Assembly: GCF_900114255.1 (NCBI RefSeq) | Contig: NZ_FOSL01000021.1 | Coordinates: 1-64,000 of the forward strand | Reading direction: 5' to 3' | DNA: 64,000 nucleotides | DNA from: Neomesorhizobium albiziae | Lineage (GTDB): Bacteria; Pseudomonadota; Alphaproteobacteria; Rhizobiales; Rhizobiaceae | In this document: in pieces, positions 25,120 to 32,833 of the stretch | Numbering within the stretch: position 1 is the stretch's first letter | Layout of the letters: the number at the start of each line of letters is the position of its first letter | Position numbers and translations under genes: made by a program | Notes under the pieces: generated by a model | The model's input: the letters and a program-made list of their open reading frames with translations, nothing else | Database searches by the model: none | Told to the model about the DNA's origin: nothing

Positions 25120-26812
25120 TCTCCACGGCACTCCGGCGCGGCGCGTCATGCGCCAGTTGGCCGAGGCATTGGTCTATGAAGGCCTCGTCGAGTGTGCTGT
25201 GTCTCGCCGTGGCGAAAAATATCGCTTCGAATGGTCCTACGATGGCGGCGCGATACGCTGCGAAGGACATGTCGGCGCCTTCGGCCGCGTCAGGATCGTT
25301 CCCGAAACGATCGAACATGGCTGTGGCGGCCAATGGCGGCCGGCGACGCTCGACGATCTTCTGGCGAGCGCGGGTGGCTGTCCCCAAAGGCGCGCTGAGC
25401 TTGCATTCGAACTGGACCGGACGCTTGATTTAAGCGCCTGGAACGACGGAAATCTTTCTCCCCGGCCGCGTCGTGATCTGCCATTCGCTGAACTCGACAG
25501 CGCGATGGACGAGGGGCATCCCTACCATCCCTGCTTCAAGGCGCGCACCGGTTTCGACCACCATGACCAAGCGGCGTACGGCCCCGAGGCACGCAATTCG
25601 TTCCAACTAGCCTGGCTGGCGATTGCGCCCGAACGCCTGCACTCGGCACTTCCCTCGGACGAACAGCCCTTCTGGACGCAGGAACTCGGCGCTGAAACCT
25701 ATTCGATCCTAAATGAACGGCGCACCCGGCTCGGTGGCGATGCAGGGCGGTTCGGCCTGATGCCGCTGCATCCCTGGCAGTGGAGAGCATTGCAGGGATC
25801 GGCGTTGGCTGGCTGGCTGGCGGAGGGTTCGGCCGTTTACCTCGGCGAGGTTGGCGACCGCTACACGGCGAGCCAATCCGTGCGGACCCTCTTCAATCGC
25901 GACCATCCGCAACGCGCCAATCTCAAACTGCCGATGAACCTCGTCAACTCGTCGGCCATGCGCATCATCGAACCGCATTCAGTGTGCAGCGCGCCCACGA
26001 TCAGTCGCTGGCTCAAGGAGATCGTCGCCAGCGATCGACTGCTCGAGGAGCGCTACCCGCTTGCGATACTCGGCGAATATGCCGGCACGGTCGCGGATCG
26101 CGACGGTCCGCTTGCCGGACAGATTGCAGCGATCTGGCGCGAAGACGTGACAGCCGGCCTGAAGCCCGGCGAATCTGCGGCGCCCCTCAACGCGCTGATG
26201 GCCGTGGAGAGTGACGGCCGGCCGTTCATCGCCGACTGGATAGAGCGGTACGGGCTGGATGCCTGGCTCAGCAGGCTTGTGGACAGGGTGGTGATGCCGG
26301 TGTGTCACCTTCTCGTCGCCCATGGCATCGCAACGGAATCGCATGGCCAGAACCTGATCCTGATCCATCGCGACGGCTGGCCGGCCAGGCTGGCGATGCG
26401 TGACTTCCACGACAGCGTCGAATACGTACCCTCCTTCCTGCGCGACCCCCACAGGGTTCCCGACTTCGCCACCTTGAACCCCGCCTATCGCGATGCCGCG
26501 CCCAACCAATATTACTGGATGGAGAGCGCTCCGTTGCTCGGCGAACTCTTCCTCGACGCCCTGTTCGTCTACAACCTCGCCGAAATCTCACACCTCCTCC
26601 ACCGCTGCTACGGCCTCGACGAAGCGGTGTTCTGGTCCGACGTCGGCCGGCGGTTGCAGAGCCATTTCCAACAGTTCGGACTGACCCGCCGGGAGGCCGA
26701 ACTTGGGCTTTTCCAGCCTCGTATCCGCACCGAATCGCTGCTTCGGCGCAAGCTCTCACGCCCTGGCGCAGAATGCGCCCACGAAATCCCCAACAGTCTG
26801 GTAGCCGCGTAA
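25103..26812 (+). CDS. asbB: NIS siderophore synthetase, AsbB-like (petrobactin)
   Basis: 569 residues (Bacillus AsbB about 614). It has the IucA/IucC marks EGHPYHPCFKARTGF (about 137-151), MPLHPWQW (about 219-226), TASQSVRTLF and ATESHGQNLILIH (about 410). The N-terminal RRVMRQLAEALVYEGLV resembles AsbB. AsbB joins the second arm of petrobactin. Its start overlaps the asbA stop by 17 bases, so the two are translationally linked; the next gene starts 9 bases after its stop. Some residues are missing relative to Bacillus, mostly in the termini. Confidence 0.87.
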   Translation: MPLPLDLHGTPARRVMRQLAEALVYEGLVECAVSRRGEKYRFEWSYDGGAIRCEGHVGAFGRVRIVPETIEHGCGGQWRPATLDDLLASAGGCPQRRAELAFELDRTLDLSAWNDGNLSPRPRRDLPFAELDSAMDEGHPYHPCFKARTGFDHHDQAAYGPEARNSFQLAWLAIAPERLHSALPSDEQPFWTQELGAETYSILNERRTRLGGDAGRFGLMPLHPWQWRALQGSALAGWLAEGSAVYLGEVGDRYTASQSVRTLFNRDHPQRANLKLPMNLVNSSAMRIIEPHSVCSAPTISRWLKEIVASDRLLEERYPLAILGEYAGTVADRDGPLAGQIAAIWREDVTAGLKPGESAAPLNALMAVESDGRPFIADWIERYGLDAWLSRLVDRVVMPVCHLLVAHGIATESHGQNLILIHRDGWPARLAMRDFHDSVEYVPSFLRDPHRVPDFATLNPAYRDAAPNQYYWMESAPLLGELFLDALFVYNLAEISHLLHRCYGLDEAVFWSDVGRRLQSHFQQFGLTRREAELGLFQPRIRTESLLRRKLSRPGAECAHEIPNSLVAA

Positions 26813-26821
26813 GGAGACAGA

Positions 26822-28093
26822 ATGATCAGAATTAACGACACGGTCTTCGATCAGGCCTATTTCCGGGACGCGTCGGACCGCGTCGCCGCTGCTGCCCATC
26901 TCGACAGGCGCGCCGGCGATCGTTTTGCGGTCTGTTTCTCGGAAGCGCAGGATTGGCTTGCGTTCTTCTTCGCCGCACGCGCTGCCGGCGCGAGCATTCT
27001 GCCGCTGCATCCCTCGACACCCTATGCCGCGGCGCGCCGTCAGGCCGAGACGGCAAAGTGCAACTGGCTTTTCTACAACCGACTGGAAGGCGAACCGATC
27101 TGCGAGGAACGGTCGGTTGGGCCGGGGCAGCTGTTGCAGATGAGCTCGGGCACGACCGGCGAACCGAAATGCATCGCGCGCGCCTGGAGCGACATCGACA
27201 ACGAGATCGAACACTATACGGCTGCGTTCACCGGGCCGCAGGATATGACGCCGCTGGTCGCCTGCCCGACCACCCATTCCTACGGCCTGATCTGCGGCAT
27301 ACTGGTGGCGCTGAAGCGGGGCCGGACGCCCGCCATACTGGATACGGGCAATCCTAAATTCCTGCTGCGCAAACTGCGGGAAACGGAGCGGCCCTACCTG
27401 ATTTCGTCGCCGGCGGTCCTGCATACGCTTGCCAGGCTCATGCCGGCCGATGAAAAAATCCACGCGACAATGACCTCGGGGACGCTACTGCCCGAACCCT
27501 GGTTCGATCAGATCCGGCGCAAGTCCATCCATATGTTCCAGCAATATGGCTGCTCGGAAGCAGGCTGCATCGCCATCAACTCCGAAGTCCAGGCGGCGAA
27601 TGAAGTCGGCTATGTACTGCCACGCTTCTCGCTGCGCGACGCCGGCTCCGCCGGCGATCCGAAGGAGATCGCCGTCGAGCGCGCAGGCACGACGGTGGAA
27701 ACGCGCGACCTCGGCTATCGCCGCGAGGACGGCATGCTGGTCTTCCTTTCGCGCCTCGACGATTTGATCAACGTGTCCGGCCTCAACGTCTACCCGAAGG
27801 AGGTAGAGGACGTGGTGATGACGTTAGAAGGCATCGGCGACGCCGTCGTGTTCCGCAAGCAGGATGCATTCGCGGGCGAGCGTGTCGCGCTCCTCTTCAG
27901 CGCCGACCGGACGATTGACCGGGCACGGCTGCGGGAATGGTGCGCCGAACGCCTCGCGGCACACCAGATGCCGACCGAAATCGTCCAGGTGGAGCGGATC
28001 CCGCGACAGGCGAACGGCAAGATCTCCAGGCGCGACGTGGCTGCTCGTTATGGCGCCGGCGAATTCGCGGCAACACAGACGGAGGCGGCATGA
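26822..28093 (+). CDS. asbC: 3,4-dihydroxybenzoate-AMP ligase, AsbC-like
   Basis: 423 residues. The ANL-superfamily motifs are in order: MSSGTTGEPKCIARAW (about 106-121), QQYGCSEAGC, DLGYRREDGMLVFLSRLDD, LNVYPKEVED and the C-terminal Lys in RQANGKISRRD. It is shorter than common ligases, as AsbC is. AsbC adenylates 3,4-dihydroxybenzoate and loads it on the AsbD carrier. Its stop overlaps the next start (ATGA), so expression is coupled to the carrier protein it serves. Confidence 0.88.
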   Translation: MIRINDTVFDQAYFRDASDRVAAAAHLDRRAGDRFAVCFSEAQDWLAFFFAARAAGASILPLHPSTPYAAARRQAETAKCNWLFYNRLEGEPICEERSVGPGQLLQMSSGTTGEPKCIARAWSDIDNEIEHYTAAFTGPQDMTPLVACPTTHSYGLICGILVALKRGRTPAILDTGNPKFLLRKLRETERPYLISSPAVLHTLARLMPADEKIHATMTSGTLLPEPWFDQIRRKSIHMFQQYGCSEAGCIAINSEVQAANEVGYVLPRFSLRDAGSAGDPKEIAVERAGTTVETRDLGYRREDGMLVFLSRLDDLINVSGLNVYPKEVEDVVMTLEGIGDAVVFRKQDAFAGERVALLFSADRTIDRARLREWCAERLAAHQMPTEIVQVERIPRQANGKISRRDVAARYGAGEFAATQTEAA

Positions 28094-29436
28094 TGACCCG
28101 CGATCAGGTGCTCCGTGCGATCGAAACGATCCTGCGCGACAAGCTCAACCACAAGCACATGAACATGTTCGCGCCCGATGCGCGGCTGAACGAGGACCTT
28201 TATCTCGATTCCGTGCTCATTCTGGAAATCATGCTCGGCCTCGAACTCGAGCATGGCGTGGCGTTGCCGGAGGAGGTCATCAGCCGCCAGGACCTCGAGA
28301 CTGTCGACGATCTGGCGCGGCTGTTCGTCGAAGCATCGGACTCCGGCCGAACAAAGGTGAAGCCGAGCGAAGCGCTGGCCTTCACCCGCGCCGAACAGGA
28401 AGCGAACGAGCGGATCGGCGTGCATGGCGAGGACTATGTCGACATCAAGGTTCACTGCTTCGTCAGCAATGTCTGCCACGCCGTGAAGCAAAGGCAACTC
28501 GATCATCGGCCTTTCTTCTTTGGCGTCTGGGATGCGGGCTTCGCCATCGATGGAAGCTGGCGGCTTGCCTATCACGCGCCTGAAATCAATCACGACTTCT
28601 TCCGCGACTGGTTCGAGCGTCTGTACGGTCCGAAGGTCCGCCAATGGTACCGGCCGGACGCTGCGAAGCAGCAGAACCTGGCGACGATGCTGGAGCTTCT
28701 GGAGCACAAGAAGCCGAGCGAATACCTGATGGTCATGCTCGACCTCTTCCACCTGCCCGAGCGCGAGAACAAATTCAACCAGAACCCGTTTCCGCACTAT
28801 CTGATGCTCGAGGACACCGACGACCCTGCGGTGTGGATGGTTCTGGACCCCGACTTCCGCTGGGAAGGCAGGATCGAAAAGGAAAAAGTCATCAACGCGA
28901 TCATGCAGCCGACGGTGGCGGGGGGCTTCATCTTCGACGCCGCCGACATCAGGAAACCCTCCCCCGTCGATCTGCGCGACTACTTCCTCGCCTGTTTTCA
29001 CGAGGACGACAATCTTTTGACGCGCGCCGCCCGTGAGATCGTCCGCGCCCATGTCGAAGGCCGCGACGGCGTCCAGCTCACTGCGCTTGCCACGGCCTTG
29101 CGTGAACTGCCGGTCCTCTCCATCCGCAAATACGCGCTCGAGCACGGCTTCGCCTTCTTCTGGCGGTCGATGCAGCTTTCGAACGCCGAATTCGACATCA
29201 TTTGCGACGACATCGAAGCGCTGATCCAGGAATTCAAGTCGCTTCACTATGCCATCATGAAGCTCAGCCAAACCGGCTCCGACGCCGCGGCGGCGCGTGT
29301 CTTCGAAAAGCTCGATGCGCTGGACGCGATGGAGCGCAGCCTCAAGGGCCGTCTCGCCCAGACCTACCGGATATGGTGCGACACGCACGGCCTTCTTCAC
29401 ACTCCGCGCCACGTTCCGGAAGGGGCCGTCGCATGA
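28090..29436 (+). CDS. AsbD-AsbE fusion: aryl carrier domain joined to petrobactin condensing enzyme
   Basis: 448 residues from ATG at 28090 (ATGATG; 28093 is also possible). Residues 1-80 are an acyl carrier domain with the phosphopantetheine Ser41 in LYLDSVLIL. After a linker of some 15 residues, the region 95-448 matches AsbE (DUF6005): VHCFVSNVCHAVK, FFFGVWDAGFAIDG, NQNPFPHYLMLEDTDDP and VWMVLDPDFRWEG. In Bacillus AsbD (about 91 aa) and AsbE (about 327 aa) are separate proteins. Here they are one chain with no stop or frame change between, so the carrier is tied to the enzyme that moves its 3,4-dihydroxybenzoyl group to spermidine. Overlaps asbC and asbF by four bases each. Confidence 0.88.
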   Translation: MMTRDQVLRAIETILRDKLNHKHMNMFAPDARLNEDLYLDSVLILEIMLGLELEHGVALPEEVISRQDLETVDDLARLFVEASDSGRTKVKPSEALAFTRAEQEANERIGVHGEDYVDIKVHCFVSNVCHAVKQRQLDHRPFFFGVWDAGFAIDGSWRLAYHAPEINHDFFRDWFERLYGPKVRQWYRPDAAKQQNLATMLELLEHKKPSEYLMVMLDLFHLPERENKFNQNPFPHYLMLEDTDDPAVWMVLDPDFRWEGRIEKEKVINAIMQPTVAGGFIFDAADIRKPSPVDLRDYFLACFHEDDNLLTRAAREIVRAHVEGRDGVQLTALATALRELPVLSIRKYALEHGFAFFWRSMQLSNAEFDIICDDIEALIQEFKSLHYAIMKLSQTGSDAAAARVFEKLDALDAMERSLKGRLAQTYRIWCDTHGLLHTPRHVPEGAVA

Positions 29437-30278
29437 GACTGTCGCTCTGCACGATAACGTTTCGCCATCATCTGCTGTCGCTCGAAGACATCGCACGCTG
29501 GGCGGCGGCGAACAATTTCCAGGGCATCGAACTGTGGGCAGCGCACGCCCGCAACATGCAGCACATGACCGACCGTGACGCCGACTGGATGGCGGCGTTC
29601 GGCCTTTCCGTGCCGATGCTCAGCGACTATCTCCCCCTCGACGAAGACCTGGCGTCGCTTCGCTACGCCACATCGAATCTCTGCCGCCTTGCCCGCCGCT
29701 GGGGCGCTGGCAAGGTGCGAACGTTCGCGGGCAAAACAGCCAGCCGCGATATCTCGCCCGAAGGCCGCTGGCGGCTTTCGGCCCGGCTCAAAGACGCCTG
29801 CATGATCGCCCATGACCAGGGCTGCCAGCTCCTGGTCGAGACACACCCGGGAACGCTTGCCGACACGCTGCCGTCGACGCAGCGCCTCATCGAAGAGACC
29901 GATCACCCGGCGCTCGGCGTCAATTTCGACACCTTGCATGTCTGGGAGGGCGGCGACGATCCGGTTGCCGCGCATCGCGCGCTGCTGCCGCACATCCGGC
30001 ACTACCATTTGAAAAACGTGCGCTCGCGCGCCGACCTCGCCGTGTTCGAGCCGGCCAATGTCTACGCGGCAGCAGGCAAGCGAACCGGAATGACGGCTCT
30101 CTTCGACGGCGCCGTGGATTATCTGGAATTCCTGGACGAAGTATTCCAGCGCGACGATGTCGATGCGTCGCTCGAATGGTTCGGCGGCGATTGCTTCAGC
30201 ATCCTCGCCAACGACGCCCGCAACATGCGCCTTCTCAAGGCTGACCGGGATGCGCCAATCCGCGCCGGAGTGGCCTGA
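29433..30278 (+). CDS. asbF: 3-dehydroshikimate dehydratase AsbF
   Basis: 281 residues from ATG at 29433, overlapping the previous stop (ATGA). TIM-barrel sugar-isomerase-like fold with the AsbF landmarks SLCTITFRH, GIELWAAHARN, MLSDYLPL, VRTFAGK, VETHPGTLADTLPST, HYHLKN, FEPANVYAAAGKRTGM and SLEWFG. The Glu in LVETH and the later Asp, His and Glu are the metal ligands. It turns 3-dehydroshikimate into 3,4-dihydroxybenzoate, the catechol unit of petrobactin. The close match to Bacillus AsbF is the strongest sign that the cluster makes petrobactin. Confidence 0.92.
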   Translation: MRLSLCTITFRHHLLSLEDIARWAAANNFQGIELWAAHARNMQHMTDRDADWMAAFGLSVPMLSDYLPLDEDLASLRYATSNLCRLARRWGAGKVRTFAGKTASRDISPEGRWRLSARLKDACMIAHDQGCQLLVETHPGTLADTLPSTQRLIEETDHPALGVNFDTLHVWEGGDDPVAAHRALLPHIRHYHLKNVRSRADLAVFEPANVYAAAGKRTGMTALFDGAVDYLEFLDEVFQRDDVDASLEWFGGDCFSILANDARNMRLLKADRDAPIRAGVA

Positions 30279-30291
30279 GACTCCGTTTCCC

Positions 30292-30563
30292 AGAGCGTTT
30301 TGCCGCCAGGCGGATCCACCCGGCGTCACACACGCGGCTAAGAGACCATTTGGAAATCCGTCAGGGCGTGGCGGAATCGAAGATGGGCGCGTTAGCGACC
30401 AAACAGGTTATTTCGAGAACCGGAGCGCAGCGTACATTTGGGTACGTGAGCACCGGAAGCGCAGAAATTGCCATTTGCAGCCCGCCATCACGGATTTCCA
30501 AACGGTCTCTAAACAACAGATAGAGCGCAATGCCCGGTTCAACCCGGATGCATTCCGCTCTAT
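30292..30563. repeat. Two-hairpin dispersed repeat, copy 4, split by an insertion
   Basis: The left part (30292-30341, AGAGCGTTTTGCCGCCAGGCGG...GCGGCTAA) and the right part (30510-30563, TAAACAACAGATAGAGCG...ATTCCGCTCTA) together match copies 1-3, with several base changes. Removing the 168-bp insert and one TAA restores the GCGGCTAAACAAC of intact copies. The right half lies 33 bases before the next gene, so it may be in its untranslated leader. Confidence 0.8.
30342..30509. mobile_element. MITE-like element of 168 bp inside a dispersed repeat
   Basis: The ends GAGACCATTTGGAAATCCGT and ACGGATTTCCAAACGGTCTC are 20-bp terminal inverted repeats with one mismatch. The flanks show a TAA duplication (30339-30341 and 30510-30512; TA is equally allowed). 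It is too short to code for a transposase. Its inside has smaller palindromic pieces (GTACATTTGGGTAC; GAACCGGAGCGC with GAGCACCGGAAGCGC). The TA/TAA duplication fits mobilisation by an IS630/Tc1-type or IS5-type transposase. Confidence 0.8.
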
Positions 30564-30596
30564 GACTGCGGCGGCCGCGTCGCGAGGAGGGCAAGC

Positions 30597-31631
30597 ATGC
30601 GCAGCAGCAAGGTGATCCACATCGTTTCCTGCCATGCCGAAGGCGAGGTGGGCGACGTCATCGTCGGCGGTGTGGCGCCGCCGCCCGGCCAAACGCTTTG
30701 GGAGCAGCGGCGTTTCATCGCCGAAGAGAAAACCTTGCGGAACTTCGTGCTCAACGAACCGCGCGGCGGCGTCTTCAGGCACGTGAACCTGCTTGTCCCG
30801 CCCAAAGACCCGCGCGCCGCGATGGGGTTCATCATCATGGAACCGGAAGACACGCCGCCGATGTCCGGCTCCAATTCGATCTGCGTTTCGACGGTTCTGC
30901 TCGACAGCGGCATCGTTCCGATGCAGGAGCCGGAAACGCGATTTGTGCTTGAAGCGCCCGGCGGCCTGGTCGAGGTCGCGGCGGCCTGCCGAAATGGCAA
31001 GGCCGAGCGGATCGCGGTCACCAACGTGCCGTCCTTCGCCGACAAGCTCGATGCGAAACTCGAAGTCGACGGCCTCGGCACGCTGACGGTCGACACGGCT
31101 TACGGTGGCGACAGCTTCGTCATCGCCGACGCCCGCGCGCTGGGGTTTGCTGTGTCGCCCGACGAAGCCCGCGAGCTTGCCGAAACCGGCATCAAGATCA
31201 CTCGCGCGGCCAACGAGCAACTCGGCTTCTCGCACCCCGAAAATCCGGAGTGGGACCACATCTCGTTCTGCCAGCTGACGCTCCCTATCGAAGAAAAGGA
31301 CGGCATGCTGCATGGCCGCAATACGGTCGTCATCCAGCCGGCCAAGCTCGACCGCTCGCCGACCGGCACCGGCTGCTCGGCACGCATGGCGGTGCTCCAT
31401 GCGCGCGGGCTGATGAAGGTCGGCCAGCGCTTCACCGGCCACTCGATCATCGATTCCACGTTTGAGTGCCGCATCCTCAGAGAGACGGCGGTCGCCGGCC
31501 GCCGGGCCATAGTGCCGGAGATTTCCGGCCGCGCCTGGGTCACCGGCACACACCAGCTGATGCTCGACCCCGACGATCCCTGGCCGTCCGGCTACCGGCT
31601 CGCCGACACCTGGCCCATCCTTGCGGGTTAG
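30597..31631 (+). CDS. Proline racemase-family enzyme with Ser/Thr active-site pair
   Basis: 344 residues, standard length, with GAGGAGGG before the ATG. In this family two catalytic residues, usually both Cys (MCGHGT and DRSPCGTG), remove and add the alpha proton. Here they read PPMSGSNSI (Ser90) and [12 protein letters not shown] (Thr256). Cys/Cys members are proline racemases or 4-hydroxyproline epimerases and Cys/Thr members are trans-3-hydroxyproline dehydratases; Ser/Thr is a distinct combination, so the reaction is uncertain. The stop overlaps that of the convergent tyrB-like gene by four bases. It stands alone after the repeat. Confidence 0.85.
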   Translation: MRSSKVIHIVSCHAEGEVGDVIVGGVAPPPGQTLWEQRRFIAEEKTLRNFVLNEPRGGVFRHVNLLVPPKDPRAAMGFIIMEPEDTPPMSGSNSICVSTVLLDSGIVPMQEPETRFVLEAPGGLVEVAAACRNGKAERIAVTNVPSFADKLDAKLEVDGLGTLTVDTAYGGDSFVIADARALGFAVSPDEARELAETGIKITRAANEQLGFSHPENPEWDHISFCQLTLPIEEKDGMLHGRNTVVIQPAKLDRSPTGTGCSARMAVLHARGLMKVGQRFTGHSIIDSTFECRILRETAVAGRRAIVPEISGRAWVTGTHQLMLDPDDPWPSGYRLADTWPILAG

Positions 31632-32812
31632 CTGGTGACGGCCACGATCGCCTTGGCGAGATAGTCCAGCCGGTCGCCCGGTAGGCCCGCGACATTGATG
31701 CGGCTGTCGCCAACGATATAGATGCCGTGCTCCACACGCAGCCGTTCGACCTCTTCGGGGCTGATGCCAAGGCGCGAGAACATGCCGCGGTGATGCGCCA
31801 CGAAATCGTAGCGGTCGGAATTGGACTGTCGCCGCAGTGCCTCGGCAAGCCCTTCTCGCAGCGACACCATGCGCAGGCGCATCGTTTCGAGTTCGGCCAG
31901 CCAGTCGGCGCGCAGAGCGTCATCTTCGAGAATGATGCGCACGGCGGCGGCGCCATGATCCGGCGGCATCGAATACATGCCGCGCGTCACCGACTGCAAT
32001 TGTCCGACCGCGACATTCGCCTCGGTTTCGTTGCGTCCCATCAGCATCGCCGCGCCGACACGGTCCCGGTAGACCGAGAAATTCTTCGAGCAGCTCGCCG
32101 CGACCGCCATTTCAGGCGCCTTGGCGGCAAGGATGCGCAGTCCCTCGGCGTCCTCGTCGAGCCCGTCGCCAAAACCCTGATAGGCGATGTCGACGAACGG
32201 AAACAGGCCGCGCGCGACGAGCAGGTCGGCCAGCGCCGACCACTGTTCCCGGTCAAGATTGGCGCCGGTCGGGTTGTGGCAGCAGCCATGCAGAAGCACA
32301 ATGTCGCCGGCCTTGGCCGCGCCCAGCGTTTCCATCATCGCGTCGAAACGCACGGCGCCGGTGGCCGGGTCGAAATAGGGATAGTCGCGGGTAACAAGCC
32401 CGGCCGCCTTCATCATCGGCACATGGTTCGGCCATGTCGGGTCGGAGAGCCAGACGGTAGCGCCCGGCCGCACCTTCGCCAGCAGTTCGCCGAGAATCCG
32501 CAAAGCGCCGGAACCGCCGGGCGCCTGGCAGGCGCGGATGCGTTTCGTGTCGGCATTCGCGCCGAACACCAGCGTGACCATCGCCGCGTTGAAGGCGACA
32601 TCGCCGGCAAGGCCGAGATAAGTCTTGGTGCTCTGCGTCTGGTAAAGCCGCTGTTCAGCCTCGCGCACCGCCCGCATGATGACGGTCTTGCCGTGCTCAT
32701 CCTTGTAGACGCCGACGCCAAGATCGATCTTGTCCGGCCGCGGATCCTCACGGTACATCCCGATCAGGGCGAGGATCTTGTCAGGCTGGGCAGGCTGCAG
32801 CGTCTCGAACAT
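31628..32812 (-). CDS. Aromatic/aspartate aminotransferase (TyrB-like)
   Basis: 394 residues, class I aminotransferase. Visible residues include [10 protein letters not shown], the substrate-domain HNPTGANLD (Asn180), [14 protein letters not shown] and the PLP Lys243 in [14 protein letters not shown]. The family transfers amino groups from aromatic amino acids or aspartate to 2-oxoglutarate. It lies 21 bases downstream of the indolepyruvate oxidoreductase gene on the same strand, so it probably feeds arylpyruvates to it. Aspartate aminotransferase activity cannot be excluded. Confidence 0.85.
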   Translation of the reverse strand: MFETLQPAQPDKILALIGMYREDPRPDKIDLGVGVYKDEHGKTVIMRAVREAEQRLYQTQSTKTYLGLAGDVAFNAAMVTLVFGANADTKRIRACQAPGGSGALRILGELLAKVRPGATVWLSDPTWPNHVPMMKAAGLVTRDYPYFDPATGAVRFDAMMETLGAAKAGDIVLLHGCCHNPTGANLDREQWSALADLLVARGLFPFVDIAYQGFGDGLDEDAEGLRILAAKAPEMAVAASCSKNFSVYRDRVGAAMLMGRNETEANVAVGQLQSVTRGMYSMPPDHGAAAVRIILEDDALRADWLAELETMRLRMVSLREGLAEALRRQSNSDRYDFVAHHRGMFSRLGISPEEVERLRVEHGIYIVGDSRINVAGLPGDRLDYLAKAIVAVTS

Positions 32813-32833
32813 CGAAGATAATCCCGAAAAAGA

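Noticed and set aside
30280-30600. tRNA-Met 3' end as attachment site behind the siderophore operon
   Set aside because: No match to the tRNA 3' end is present there and no integrase gene is near.
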